Shown: in pieces, positions 26,791 to 40,081 of the stretch | Layout: every line of letters starts with the position of its first letter | Numbering within the stretch: position 1 is the first letter of the stretch | DNA from: Phorcus lineatus | Lineage: Eukaryota > Mollusca > Gastropoda > Trochida > Trochidae | DNA length: 64,000 nucleotides | Assembly (NCBI GenBank): GCA_921293015.1 | Contig: OV121096.1 | Span: 27,167,729-27,231,728 of the forward strand | Reading direction: 5' to 3' | Made by a program: the position numbers and the translations under genes | The notes under the pieces: model-generated | What the model saw: only the letters and a program-made list of their open reading frames with translations | What the model was told of the DNA's origin: nothing | The model's database searches: none

Positions 26791-28804
26791 ACACTGATCA
26801 TATCTAGGATAAGTTCACGAATCTCAGATCCTGTTTAGTCTTGAAGGTACATTATCTACTTGAAAGCATGACGACCAAGGTATACCTGGAAACTAGGGCT
26901 TAAGTGTACATACAGTCTCCACTTCACCTTCAACCAAAGTATTATCTACAAACTAGTTACTGGGAGCAAATGCACTTCCCACTCAACTCAGGGAAAGAGT
27001 TGCCTGTTCTACACCAAGGCAACATTTAGTCCTGCGATGTGTCTGTTGTTAGTGACACTTTTATGTAGTCTTGAATTCATCGTTTACTTAACATTTCTGT
27101 AACGAAAGGTAATCACAAATAAAAGAACATCGAAGAGAATAATTTTTTTAGACAATTATACAATCATAGTAACACTTTCCGAGGCTTATAAAGTACTGTA
27201 TAATGGTCGATTACCAACTTTGTGCTGTCTTGAAGTTAGGCACTATGAAATAAAAAAAAATCCAGTAAATCAAAAACAAATTTACAGACTTTATTTTCTC
27301 TGACGTTTTTTCAATATTGGATTGTAAACTGGAAGATAAATGATTGTTGTATTGTTTGCTAAAATAAAGTATCTATATAAAATTCTATAAAATCAAATAA
27401 AGATACTGTTACAATCTTATATAAGATCTGAATTTTTTTTTTCAAAGTTGATAAAACATGACCTTACATTGAACACTCTCTCAAATAAAACACGACATTA
27501 GGGCAAATATGCGATAGTGACTTTATCATCGTAGTTAAGCCATCAGACCCTGCCAGCTCAGAGATCGTAAACTAGGTTGATAAAGCGAGCGGGCACTTGG
27601 GGTCTAGGTTCACAAAGGGGGCGACTTGCTGATATCATAAGTAACTGCAGGACAAAAATTAGGATTTATTTTGATAAGAGCCGAAGTGGATTCCTGGATT
27701 CATTTCAAGACAAATTGCAACAATCTGAAACATATTTGAAAGATTAGGGATTAGGGTTAATTTTTCCTTACATGAAATAAAACTAGCCATAAACGTCTTT
27801 GAGATATTTCCTAAATCAAATTATAATTATTCACTACAAACTAAATCAGGTCCGCTATACGAAATTAAATTACACTGCAACTGGTTTTAAAAAATGTTGT
27901 TAGTAACTTAGTGTTCGACGTTAATTTTTTATATCAATTACTTTACAAAAGGAAAAAGTGACTAGCAAATTACCAAATTGTGAAGGCCAAAAGTACATAT
28001 CTAAAATTCTAAAAGTACATTTATCAGATGGTACGCTTAAAACTGAATATAAGTTTTATATCTATTTTAAATTTTTTAAAGATAATTATAACAGAAACGA
28101 AGACTGAAATCTAAAGTATTAGTTGTCCAATCGGTAAATCGTAAAACTGACCATGAATAAACTGAAATCCAATGAGGAAACTTCTATATTACACGTAAAT
28201 AATAATGGAGTCTGGGGTGCTTTATCTTTCATTATTTTTGCCCCAGTGTCCTTCCTACTCAGGTCTAACTTCATGATTACATAACAATACAGGAAGTATA
28301 TGTTAGTAATGGACGTCTGAAATCGTACCATGATCATTGTAATTGACACAACGTATTTGAAGATATTTTACATATCCAATAAAAATTCACTAAGTTAAAT
28401 ACTTCAAAATACGTTCCCGCGCATACGTATCTGAGTATACCGATACCATTCATTGAACAAGTTTAACAAATGCGTTCCAGATATTGCATACCTTATCGCA
28501 AAACGAAAAATTCGGTCAAGGCTATATATACCTGCCAAGGTATAAAAACGCACAGGCATAGAAGGTAGCATTGCCACACTCCACTTGAAATCAGTCAGCA
28601 ATCGATATCGTTTACTGTTGTGATTTAAAAAAAATAAACGGCAAACAAATGGAGGACAAAGTCGTGACTCAGCCGTTAAAAAAATGGGTTATATTAATTT
28701 TCATGGTGAGGACTTTTGATCTTTTAATGTCATCTTCACATCTGACATTAATCTTTTTAAATTTTTTTAAGTAGACATGAAACTAATCAGTGACTTTGTA
28801 ATAT
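26791..28804. other. Spacer
   Basis: AT-rich, with no gene recognised on either strand. Confidence 0.4.
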
Positions 28805-29215
28805 ATCAATCTCAACCTCAACATACTACGTAGCGAAAACAAAGTGGAATTTAAACATTAAAACAAATTACAGTAGATCAAAACAGTAACCTTGTCATAA
28901 ACAAACATTAACCCTCGACATACTACACTACGAAATTCAAGTAAAACATTTGATATTCAAACAAATACACGGTTAACCTAAACGGTAACTTTATCATACA
29001 CCAACATTAACCCTCGACATACTACACTACGAAATCCAAGTAATTCATTTGATATTCAAACAAATACACGGTTAACCTAAACGGTAACTTTATCATACAC
29101 CAACATTAACCCTCGACATACTACACTACGAAATCCACGTAATTCATTTGATATTCAAACAAATACACGGTTAACCTAAACGGTAACTTTGCCTGACACC
29201 ATACTACATTGCGAA
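28805..29215. repeat. Tandem repeat, unit 99 bp, about four copies
   Basis: The block ACCCTCGACATACTACACTA recurs at 28911, 29010 and 29109 (period 99). It is followed by CATTTGATATTCAAACAAAT and GGTTAACCTAAACGGTAACT. A diverged leading copy and a partial trailing copy flank the clean ones. Confidence 0.85.
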
Positions 29216-29785
29216 ACCCTATTGAAAATAAAACCCTAAAGTCATTTGACCCAATATTGTTTGTCACATGACTCAATTAGCTCAAGGAGAAGTACAAGGA
29301 AAACTGGAGTAAGAAGTACATAGGTACCTCCAGGTGTATGAGTTAAGTAATAACCCCAGGTGTATTGAAACCAATTGAGAGCCGTGAATTGTGCGTTGAG
29401 CGTCAATAGTTATATAACGACTTTGTTGGGCCTTGGAACTCCTTAATGGTCCACCTACTATAAGCTAATGTAGTTTAACACCTGTGTTTGGTTAAATTTA
29501 TTCTAAAGTGCCATTAGCCGACCTTGCTTGGATTGAACACGATGAAAACAAATTCTTTCGAAACTATTAAACAAAGAACCATCTTATCAGCATTTCGATG
29601 GCCATGTGTAGCCCTTGGTCCTATTCAATAATAGGAATTTGAATAAACCTGACAAAATATAATTTTTACTTTTTATAATGTTCAACACCAATGAACAAAG
29701 AAGCCTAACATGATGATTTTTCCTGTCACGACACATCCCCTACAGTATAACCAGGCTCGTGTTGAATCTTAAGATAACGTCTTAA
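29216..29785. other. Spacer
   Basis: No feature is seen up to the TTAA preceding the next MITE. Confidence 0.4.
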
Positions 29786-30142
29786 AGGAACAGTGACACG
29801 GATTTTGTGAAATTTCATTTCTTCACATTTACCCAATAAACATTTGTATATGCAAAATGTATTATCTTCTGAGGATTAAACATATCATTACTCGACTCGG
29901 TCATCCATAGTCGTAGAAGGAAGTGTCCAGTATCAAACAAAAAACACTGGAGGCCATTTTTGTGTGAACACCTTTTCCACATATGAGGTAAGGAATCCCT
30001 TCAGCATAGCTTACCTGAACATGGTGCATTCGATTTACAACTGCTTCCCTTGATTAAAATCATTTTGTTTTACAACTGGTAAAATTTATTTTCGTTTTCG
30101 TAAGATCACTTTATTCATTCAAACAAACGTGCTACTGCCTCT
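29786..30142. mobile_element. TTAA-flanked MITE (piggyBac-like target site), best copy of its family
   Basis: TTAA flanks both sides (29782-29785 and 30143-30146). The ends are AGGAACAGTGACACG on the left and, reverse complemented, AGAGGCAGTAGCACG on the right. Length is 357 bp with no coding capacity. Relatives are at 12893-13476, 20207-20542, 39505-39714 and 43509-43618. The TTAA target site is typical of piggyBac elements, so a piggyBac-type transposase is the likely mover, but this is inferred from the target site only. Confidence 0.75.
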
Positions 30143-30146
30143 TTAA

Positions 30147-30517
30147 GACATTCATTCAAATAATTGATTGATAGTATTCGCTGCCTTGTATACTCATTTT
30201 TACACCAAAGTCTTAAATGCAATACGCCCAAAGTCATCTTTGACAAAGAACATAAAATATCAAAGTGAATCGAAATATTAAAGTAGTGATAATAAAAATA
30301 ATTTTGACCAGCGGCATGTTGAAATCCATTTTCCTAAGAATATATAGAAATGATTACAAATAAAAAATCTCTTAAACATGAAATATCAATCAAGAGTAAG
30401 CCATTTAAACAGGTTAACAATACACAGAGACAAATATTTCATTAAAACTGAACATCCCACTTTTAAACATATAAAGAGTACAACAACAAAAATGCAAGAG
30501 CAACCAATTAGGGGAAG
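30147..30517. other. Spacer
   Basis: AT-rich; nothing recognised. Confidence 0.35.
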
Positions 30518-30768
30518 CCAAAACCATAAGTGTGAAAAATGCATAACCTTTAATTTTGATAACTAAATTACTACACATGGATGAGGAAAACCCTGAGGGA
30601 TTGACCGACTCTTAGCCAAAACCATAGATGTACAAAATGCAAAACCTTTAATTCTGATAAGTACAATTCTAGGCAAGGAATGAGGAAAACCCAATGAGGG
30701 ACAGATCGAGCGAATCGATTCAAAATCCATAAATGAATAAAATGCATAGCTTTACATCTTGATAAAAA
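30518..30768. repeat. Tandem repeat, unit about 104 bp, about 2.5 copies
   Basis: Copies begin near 30518, 30616 and 30721. The shared blocks are CCAAAACCATA, AAAATGCA-AACCTTTAATT, and GGATGAGGAAAACCC or its near match AGGAATGAGGAAAACCC. Confidence 0.65.
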
Positions 30769-32639
30769 AAAACCCCACACGACACACGTACCAGGTATAA
30801 GGAAATATTGTGATATATGGTTATTCATACCAAAGTCTAATCTGACCAATGGCAAACAATGGCTTATTTATCCATTATTTATTCGTGTTGGTTCGAGTTA
30901 GTTTTCACGCTATGTATCTTTGCGTGACGCTTACCATAATAACAACAATAACAATGTTGCAGTACTTCTCTAGCGTGATCTGTACAATACTACAAATCCA
31001 CAATGAAATACCGTATTTTGTGACATGTGAGAATAGCGATTTGTTCGGTCTTTACAACACGTGAGAATAGCAAGTTGTTAAGTATTAACGTGCGTTGGCT
31101 TGTGCAATATACATAGGATTTGTTTTTATTATTATGGGAACCGCAAATACATATACATATGAAAACAAAAACATTTGCAATACATAAGGCTTGAGAGCAT
31201 GATATGAGTTCAATTGAATTGCCTGTAATAATTACCTCATGTTTCCATGTCGACCTGAACGTAGTATTTTATACCATTAGGCGAGACTAAAATTTTGAGG
31301 GGCTGCCCATTTCCTATAAAATCGTCTGAAAACATGTAAAAGTCTACAAATTGGAGAAAGATGTTGACATCAAATACAATATCACCAATCCAATCAAAAT
31401 TAGTTGTAATAATAACTTCGGGACGTAGTTTATTAGAGCTAATTTGAACTAGATTGCATTATTTCCTTTTTGTCTAAAGGATTTTGATGTATTATCGTTA
31501 TCGAACATTTAAGTCTCTCTTCCACCTTTAATCCTAATTACAACACTTTGGAAGGTTTCTTAGTGTAATATAAACAGTAGTGTTTTACATGAGCATAGAC
31601 TTCAGAGAACCTAAATGATAGAGGGTCTCTAGAATCAGGGGTCTGTATCTGATGACTAAAATCATTTAAAACTAGTTGTTGAGTATTGGGTTTTCATCTG
31701 GCAGAACATTAAAAAAAATTATATTCGATTCAATATTTAAAGTAAAACGCAGAATTTCTGTGGACACATAAATAATATGCTGGGATATCTACCATATCAA
31801 AAGGTTGTCAAATGTGGATTAAAACGCAACAGATTAACAGTTAATGAACGATCTCGAAGGAAAGATATCAAAGATATACTTCTACATACAAATATTGTAC
31901 GAAGAAGCAAGACTTTCTGAATAACAATCAATATGAAAATACTCAACGTTAGGATATTCACAATATGGAAGCTATTAACGATAAAAAATGCCTTTTGTAT
32001 GTACTACAATTCCAATGCTCTTTAAATATTATGTTTGTATCAAAGTGACAAAAACTTCATGAACTGATATGAAAGGTTGAATCCATAGTATTAATGTAAT
32101 TTTATTGAAAATTGTACATCTATATCATTCAGGTGTCATTATCGTTATATTCAAACGTAATAAAAATAATAAATGTAAATGATCATTACAAAAAACGAAG
32201 TGCAAATATCGAAAATAAAACGATAATGAAACTGGCATCATATTTAGAAGAAGTAATTATTAAAAAATAAAAACCAGCCTCTTATTTGTTTAACAAATCA
32301 GTAATATATCGGGTAAGCTTTTTGTAAATAAATATATCTAGAAAAGAACATACATTGATTATTTAAGTTGCTAATAAAGTAAGAATCTGAGGTAACATAG
32401 GAAAGCACACACTTGTTAAATATTTGCCTCTATAAGATAAGCTTTATTGATGGTGATAAACCTGGCATGTACTTGCTAGCCTACGCGACATCTAGTTTAT
32501 GTTCACAAGTACATTTTGTATTGGTCTGTTAACGGTTTTGTGCTCAAATATACACCTATATATACCTATATATACCTTTGACATTGAAGTAAATGTTTCT
32601 CAATAAAGGAGCATATATGCATAGTTTAGTTTGATTGAA
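30769..32639. other. Spacer
   Basis: About 1.9 kb of AT-rich DNA with only short open frames. No gene or repeat is recognised. Confidence 0.4.
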
Positions 32640-32955
32640 AAAAAACATCGAAGAGATTGGCGCGTTCGGCTCCGTATCAAGAGTATCCGTATAGAATCCC
32701 GCCAGGGGCTCGGCAACTTTGTCTGAGTAGAAAACTGTTCTACACGCAGTCAGGTTTGGGTGCAATGCTACACTGAATTTCAGTGCAGTACCACCCATGG
32801 TTCGCTAGTTCTAGTCGACGCTCGCAGGTTTCACCGCAATGCGTAGCCACAATGGTGTTTCAGGTTTTCTCCCTGCAATAATACTAGCAGTCGCGATATA
32901 AGTGAAATACCTTTGAAAGTGGCATTAATCCCTATATCACCTAACCTCACCTCAC
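32640..32955 (+). mobile_element. tRNA-headed SINE
   Basis: It matches, on the opposite strand, the SINE at 57050-57360: CCGCCAGGGGCTCGGCAAC, a stretch CACTGAATTTCAGTGCAGTA, and a tail block TCTCCCTGCAATAATACTAG. The head retains a decayed RNA polymerase III B box (GTATAGAATCCC). A second fragment of the same tail (CTTTCTCCCTGCATTATTAC) follows at about 32982-33030. Confidence 0.65.
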
Positions 32956-33064
32956 CTCACAAAAACGAAAATAAATGTGGCTTTCTCCCTGCATTATTAC
33001 TATAAGTATATAAGTGAAATACTCTTGAAAGTAGCGTTATGGTCTCAAATGAGTTAACAAATAC

Positions 33065-33205
33065 ACACTATTACCCGAGGAAGCGTGTCATATGACTTTT
33101 TTCGAAACGAGTGAGAATTTTTATATTATCCGAGCGAGAGCAATGGTTATACACAAATTCGCACGAGTTTCGGCATATGGCACGCTTCCATGGGTAAATA
33201 TTTCT
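33065..33205. repeat. Foldback element, about 140 bp
   Basis: The left arm TTACCCGAGGAAGCGTGTCA (from 33071) is inverted at about 33176-33198 (GGCACGCTTCCATGGGTAA). An inner pair (TTTCGAAACGAGTGAGAATT against AAATTCGCACGAGTTTCGG) extends the stem. It has the look of a small palindromic MITE. Confidence 0.6.
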
Positions 33206-35079
33206 TTATAACCTAGTTTATTCAATCGAAACACATTGAAATATTCAAAAAACGCTCTGCTAACCCTTGCGACGGACCGCTACATCAACGTCATTATCAA
33301 TGGTATTACAACGTCACAAACGACGAAATACGTTAACTCGCGTTAAACAATCGTTGCTGGGTAAAAGTGATATTTGCACATGTGCTTATATTGAAAATAT
33401 GTCACTACTTATGATTAACCATATGGGTATCAAATACAAGGAGGCAAGGATTTCTATTTATAAAAAAATACTATTACATTAGTTTCAATGAGAAAGTGTA
33501 CAGTTAGGAATGCAAAACTGTCCTTGTATATGATGTAAAATGGCGGGATAGCACTACGTAACCGTACAGATGATAACGTCATAGCATTTTGCACGAAATG
33601 GTATAAAACCATATCTACTCATAGAGGCAGCAACTTCTATTGGACATTGTTTTTGAAGACAAATCTGAAAGTCTCTTTCAAAGACCTTTTGCTTACATAA
33701 TTAAACTATTTATGCATATATATTTATATTACAATAACTGAATATGCATATTAATCTAAGGAGAGAGGAAACTGGTTGTAGAGGAATTAAGCCTAATGTC
33801 AATACTGCTCCTGACCTACACTTACATACACAAAATACCTTGAAAACGTTGAAATTCGTGTTCTTTTGTCCCTTTGGGTACGATGTCTTTGAATCGCCAA
33901 CGAAATGCGTCTTAAACGCAAAAATATGAATTGTCGCATTTAAGAGAGTTTTCAAAAATATAAACATGATATTTACCGCAAGTTAGGTGAGCAAAACCAT
34001 CAAACGGTTTTGTATTAAAAAAAGTTCATCGCACGTGCAGATCGTGGAACACAAATGAATCGGAATGAAAATCCCTCAATTGCACGTGCATCTCGTGCAG
34101 ATGCAAAGAGTCTGGTTTGTCATAGAAAAACACGTGCAGCTCATGCATTCTCAGGAGTATTGTGTCTGTAGCAGAAACTCATCAATGACACGCATTTGAA
34201 ATTGAAAGGAGATTGCGTAATGGATAGAAGTACTAACATAAGGATAATAAAATGACGTATGTCATCTCATCACAATTTCCCATTGTTACTTAGGACATGT
34301 ATGCCTTTACACAAACAGAAGAACAATTAACTGTTCAAAGATCTAACCTCTTATCTTTTGTTATTGCCCCTCAAAGGATCCATGTTTACGTAAGTGATAA
34401 TAAAATGGGTGCATGTTACCCCTAAATACGCTCTTCCCTTTATAAGGGCTATTGTTCAGATAAGCTTGACTATAGTCTGCGCCAGATAACTTTATCTCCA
34501 CATAGATTCTCAGTTTCATATTCATCAAGACATCACGTTCTCAATTCAAAAATAATTTTAATCTACGCTTTAATTTAAGTAAACTAATATTTCATATATT
34601 GTTGAACTTGAACACAGGTCCAACTGGTCAAGCTGTAACCTGTTCGTTATTATCAGTAGCCCAGGTCACTAGTCAAGAAAGTCAATACATACAAACAATA
34701 ACCTTTATCACCATGTACAATACACACACAGCGTTTGTTTGGAAGCATTTGTGTACTTAAGGGAAATCCGATAGTGTATCATAGGGTACGCTAAATAATG
34801 TTCACAATTGCTATAAAGATACTTAATTTAAGCTAAGAAATTAAGAAATTTAAGTGATACGCTCACTTCTGATTGGACTGATCAAGGTCATGTGACTGGA
34901 ATACACTCCAATAAACCCTAAAGTTTACAAAATATAAACGCCGCATTGTGACAAAACACAGCCTTCATTTGAAGAAAAACCTTTGCAAAAAGTACGCATT
35001 GTGTATTAGCAAGCTTCAATGCCTGATGACTTTATTTTCTAAATCAATGCCTTATATTTAATAAAGAAACTCAATAACA
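33206..35079. other. Spacer with three E-box-like repeats
   Basis: No gene was found. Three copies of CACGTGCA(G/T)CTCRTG-like sequence stand at 34032, 34083 and 34131. Confidence 0.4.
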
Positions 35080-36110
35080 ATACCAACATGCCATTCAAGT
35101 GTTCCATATTGTCACTAAGGCTATAAATTGCTTTCTTTCAAGTTGTAAGTATAACCTCTACTGCTATGTTAACTATTAACACAAATAAAACAAATCCCTC
35201 TATATTAGTCTGAAACAAATATCGTTAGACTATGATCATGTTAATATTGTTAGTATTCATATTGAATATTAATAATCATAAAGCAATGGAGGAGCTCAAT
35301 TTATTAATAAATTGTTATGAAAGCTTTGCTGCAATAAACACCACCGCGTAACTTTCTTCATGCAAATTCCCTTCTTATCTGATCATTCGATTACTGTTCA
35401 AACGTGAACCAGCGCCTACCAACTATCACAGAAAATGCCTTCATTATAAATTTTCCTTTTGAAATAAGGTTTGAACCATCTGCTATTACACAAAGCATGT
35501 TGAATATAGAGCCAGTGTCAGCTTTTCGACCACTTTCAACTTCTGTCTAATGCAATTTCCCCTCTACTAACCAAACTCCGTGTACACCCTTTGGCATATT
35601 TTAAGTAACATTAACAACTATCACAGTATTCATGAAACGATGTTCTAATTGTACATCTGTTATAAATATCTACAACAAATATGGTTAGTGTTATCTATTA
35701 CAGTCTCTGGTTTCATGCAGTTGTTCTCCTGATATATCATTATTCAACAAACTACTGTTTGATATAGTCAGCGTCAGCTATCACACAAACTGTCTAATGA
35801 AATTGCGCCCCTAACATTAGTTTTTCTGTTAAACCTTGATCGATATCGTCATTTCCTTCCTATCTTTTAGAATTACATTCATATTTAAAATTCCTCGCAT
35901 AACAGATTTACTTAGTGCGGATCGTTAGTAATTTCGTGAGATATACTTTTTCTATGCGTTTTTTATATTCACAAACTGACAGCGTGCTGGAGTGCCTTTA
36001 AGTATTCAACAAGCTGCTGGTTAAACATATTGAATAACGTCCGTGTAGGGAAAATATTATATGTTGAATAATACTAACGTCTACATGAAATTGTCCTTCT
36101 AATACAGTTC
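35080..36110. repeat. Very degenerate long tandem repeat (tentative)
   Basis: Similar stretches recur: ATGCAAATTCCCTTCTTA near 35361, ATGCAATTTCCCCTCTA near 35551, ATGAAATTGCGCCCCTAA near 35797 and ATGAAATTGTCCTTCTAA near 36085. Each is accompanied by 'tgttgaata' and 'ctatcaca' neighbours. The spacing is uneven (about 180-290 bp). Confidence 0.3.
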
Positions 36111-36135
36111 TCGGGAAGCATTTAGAACGTGGTAA

Positions 36136-36582
36136 AGGCCAGTTCTCACGGTGCGACAAGTAGTAACTGCGTGTAGATTTATAGATCGTATAGATGAATG
36201 AGTTGATACGACTTAGAATCTCGCAATTATCTCGTCCTATTATAGGAAAATGGCGTCATCAAATGAGGAGGAGAAAATCGCTATACTTGCACTGCATTTT
36301 GCAAGTGAGATGAACAATTAAATAAAATAAAACCTAAATCTGTTATGGAAAGGCAATTCTCTTTTACTAAGTGGCGCTTGAGTTTTCTTTGGTTTAATGT
36401 TGACAAAGGGAGTGAAATCTTTCCATACTGATTCTAAGTCTTTGATTGGTCAATTCCGTACGACCCATTGCAAGAAATAGGTTGTGAACTTGTCAAAGTT
36501 GTAACGACCCGTCTGTTATAACACTGAATCTCGAGTCAATACTACAAGTAGTTACTACAAGTCGCATAGTGAGAATGGGCCT
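36136..36582 (+). mobile_element. PIF/Harbinger-like MITE with a vestigial N-terminal ORF
   Basis: The terminal inverted repeats are AGGCCAGTTCTCACGGTGCG on the left and, reverse complemented, AGGCCCATTCTCACTATGCG on the right. The similarity continues through CAAGTAGTAACTGC against CTTGTAGTAACTAC. TAA flanks both sides (36133-36135 and 36583-36585), matching the TWA target-site duplication of PIF/Harbinger elements. Inside, 36250-36321 encodes MASSNEEEKIAILALHFASE followed by MNN and a stop. This acidic start is reminiscent of a transposase N-terminus, so the element is probably an internal-deletion derivative. Confidence 0.7.
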
Positions 36583-36585
36583 TAA

Positions 36586-38670
36586 GATGAATGAGAAAGG
36601 ACATTTATGGATTTACAACTTCTTGTTACAGGTGTGCTACGCTTTGGTATAGAAAATAATACCATTGGTAAGCAAATGATGACAATTTCCTTGAAATTAT
36701 TGCTTGTATCATCACAAAAGCGTGGCATTCTTGCAACAAAGACGTTATAAATAAATCCTTAGATATCGTTCTTCCTTATATAACTCTTTTAAAAAATATC
36801 GTCAAACCACACTGTATATAGTAGGTGTCAACTATATCAATGTCCATGCACTTATCCTTATATGAAAATTTACGAACTACTGTTAGATCATGCTGAAGCA
36901 AAAATTGATGTGTATGCAAGAAAACAACAACTGCATGCTTAACTGATTAAAATACTCACCATCATCTGACATCCGTTCATCTGGAACAACACAACACTAA
37001 TAAACAAAAGCATAAAACAACCTGAATAAAATAGAAAATGATTTACCTATAATGGAACTGTTATATTCAAATACATGCCTTATGCTTCAGCGATAAATCC
37101 ATGTCCATAGTATGTGTACTTATGAAATGGGCGTCTATCTTAAGCGTGTAAGGCGATATGCAGTGTTGGACTTCCATCCTACTAAGCAAACGGGTATAAC
37201 CCCGTGGATGTTTGAATGGTAATTATGACACTTTGACTTATAGTATATCGTTCCTTGTTGAAAGTAATTGAACTTTGAAGTAAAAGAAAATCCGCTTTGT
37301 CGTTATTGATTTCAATTCGTGAGTCTGCTTAAATGTCATTTTCAGATAGCTTATGTTTAAACGATGACTTAAAGTGAGTGACCAAATTAATTTGTAGTTG
37401 ACACATTTGATCTTCTTTTTCACATAATGTTCTTGACTTTGCTAGTACTGTCAATTCTAAAACAATTATTTCGAGGGGCATTACATCAGCTGACTTTTTA
37501 AAAGTCATTTCATTTTAGATCATAACTTGTACTTTAGTTGACATAAATGACAATACCTGAATACCATTTAAATGAGTTAATGATCTATTGTGTGTTTGCG
37601 ATCAGATGAAATAACATTTCAGTTCGGGGACAAGGGGGTACAGCCTCCCTTTCACCTATGGTTCAGTATTAACGAAAAATAAAGTTCACTTGTTCAAACT
37701 TTAGAGCTTCATAACACGTCATCCTTTGTTAAAACAGGTTGATGACAAATACATGTCATAATATTAATATGACCGGACGGATGTGATGATAGACAATGTC
37801 TTAAAACAAAGCCATTGGCTCTGTGGCTGCACAGCATATTCTACAAGGTAAAATAAACTAATTCATTTTATCAGATGCATTGATAAAACGTTCCACATTT
37901 CTTCAGTTTAATTTCACATTGACAAAAGAGTCTTCGGCAAAGACGTTGCCTTTTTTTGTCTTTTGTTCTTAAGATGAAGAAAATAGCTTTAATGATGAGT
38001 CCCCCGGTGTCCTTTCTGGTTATTTTGGTAAATAAACTCACTGTATATCATGGTGGTCATCATTTGGATACTGTGTCTGACTGGATTCATTTGTTATACA
38101 TATTAATTATTTCTACAATTTTCTATAACAAGACATTATTAATTATATTAATTAAAAATCATATGTTATTTCAAAACAGAAAAAGTTATGTTCCCACCCG
38201 GATTATGAGTTGAGACCTTAACAAACCACTAGCTACATCGTCAGTAACGACATACGACCACACCAAAATACATAATAGTGATCTCAGGGAAATAACGACA
38301 TTTTCTAGAATAATGAACAACTGCTATCCAATATAATCTGTTTCTTCTTGAACTTCTGTTGGCGGCATTCGTGTCACCAGTTGATTGACATGATATACAA
38401 GACGTTTAATACACATGCCATTTATGCACGTGCAAAGCATGGTGAATTGAAAACAAACTGATTCCAGACGAACTGATCGACACATTCCTGGTCCTAACTT
38501 TTATAAACATCTAAAGCCTGAAGTAGATATGAAGTTTCATGTAACTTCCTCATATATAAACATTATGAATATCTAAAAAAGGACAAAGTTATGGAATTAT
38601 TTCAAATTTACCAGGTTTCTCATATGGTTAGCATAACGTGGGAAACTCAAAAGTAGACCACGCGATTAAA
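36586..38670. other. Spacer
   Basis: AT-rich; no gene, array or transposon end recognised. Confidence 0.4.
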
Positions 38671-38750
38671 GTTTATTAGGCCTTATGAAAAAAATAAGGT
38701 TTGATAGGCCTTATGAAAAAATAAGGTTTAATAGGCCTTATGAAAAAATA
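38671..38750. repeat. Short tandem repeat, unit 27-28 bp, three copies
   Basis: The unit TAGGCCTTATGAAAAAATAA + GGTTTRA starts at 38677, 38705 and 38732. Each unit contains a palindromic AAGGCCTA/TAGGCCTT core. Confidence 0.8.
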
Positions 38751-39504
38751 GTTTTGTTTCTGAAAAAGAACTATGATGGGCGGGGTATTTTATTCTAACG
38801 TTTTATCTTATTATAGAATTGCTCTTGATTTTTAAAGAAACCTTTAACTCATATGGTAAATAACAAGAAAACACAAAGACTTCATGGATATATTATAAAG
38901 CCAAAGTTGCTTTTCTCTAGTATAATAACTCCATTTACTCCTGATGTCAACTTTTTTACATAGTCCAAGTACAAGAAATAAAACAAATAATGTTGGTGCT
39001 TTGCCTGAAGTTTGACCAATTTTTTTTATGACCCTGTGACATTACAACATTGAGGAAGTAATATCTATAACTGTAATATATGCTTCCTGAATTATGAAAC
39101 AATAACTGCAACGGCCTGAACTTGAGACCAGAAGGTAATGTTTCATATTTCTTATGAGTTTTTACATAATGATATTAATTAGAAATTGTGTTTAGTGAAT
39201 ATGGTTTCTGTTTATATTACATATATTTTCAGTAGAATTTTTCTTTTTCTGCGAAATTTTAGATGTTTTCAAGGTTCATCAATTTGTAAATAGAGGAATC
39301 AGTTTATGCGATCAAATAGATAAATGTATTTGAATATACCATAAGTGTAGTTTTTTTAGTTACTTTCCCTTTGAACCAAAAATGTATTTCGGCAGCAATG
39401 TATTTAATAGATTATTGATTATCCGATTTAAAAAAAAATCGAAATCGTAATAGTCCAAACGATTAAGAATACCACTTCTTGAATATTAAGAACAGACATT
39501 TTAA
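38751..39504. other. Spacer
   Basis: AT-rich; nothing recognised. Confidence 0.35.
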
Positions 39505-39714
39505 GGGACAGTGGAACGTTTTTTGAAAACGAAAATAAGTGTCAAAAATCGTAAGGTAATCTGTATTAATGATACTTTCTTCTACGACAACGGATAATCG
39601 GATGTGAGTCATGAGGTGTTCGACCCTCTGACGATAATGCATAAGACATAAACAAATATCTATTGGGCAAAATATGAAGAAACACAATTTTTAAAACGTG
39701 CTATCCTGCCTCTT
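39505..39714. mobile_element. Short TTAA-flanked MITE
   Basis: TTAA lies at 39501-39504 and 39715-39718. The left end is GGGACAGTGGAACG and the right end, reverse complemented, is AAGAGGCAGGATAGCACG. It shares GAAAACGAAAATAAGTG and the terminal pattern with the 29786-30142 family. It is 210 bp with no coding capacity. Confidence 0.65.
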
Positions 39715-39724
39715 TTAACGTTTA

Positions 39725-40081
39725 AATATTAACTCTAGCGGGATTCGAACGTATTCTATCAGGGGCTATCTTCTCCACAACGGTCTGAAAGCACCATCCT
39801 TGCTCGCACGTTCTGACGCAATCTCAACTAGCTAATCACAATAACAGCGGCAAAACCTTTTGGTATCAGTATCTATGGGAAGTAACTCCCGTTTACCATC
39901 CGTTAACCTTTATCGCCGCTATCGTTATTTTAAACGGGATGATGTGATTGGTCCGCTAATAACTAGGTTGTGTCTGCGCTAAACTGGTGCAAGAACGTGC
40001 GAGCAAGGAGGATGCTTTCAGACCGTTGTGGAGATGATAGCCCCTGATAGAATAAGTTAGAATACCGCCAAAGTTAATATT
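39725..40081. mobile_element. Long-armed foldback MITE
   Basis: The left arm (about 39725-39820) and right arm (about 39985-40081) are inverted copies about 95 bp long and roughly 90% alike. For example TATTCTATCAGGGGCTATC and CACAACGGTCTGAAAGCA recur reverse complemented on the right. Weaker complementarity continues inward, so most of the 357 bp could fold on itself. There is no coding capacity, and the family is not identified. Confidence 0.7.

Noticed and set aside
26372-26807. Open frames over the CT-rich minisatellite
   Set aside because: They are repeat translations with no domain.
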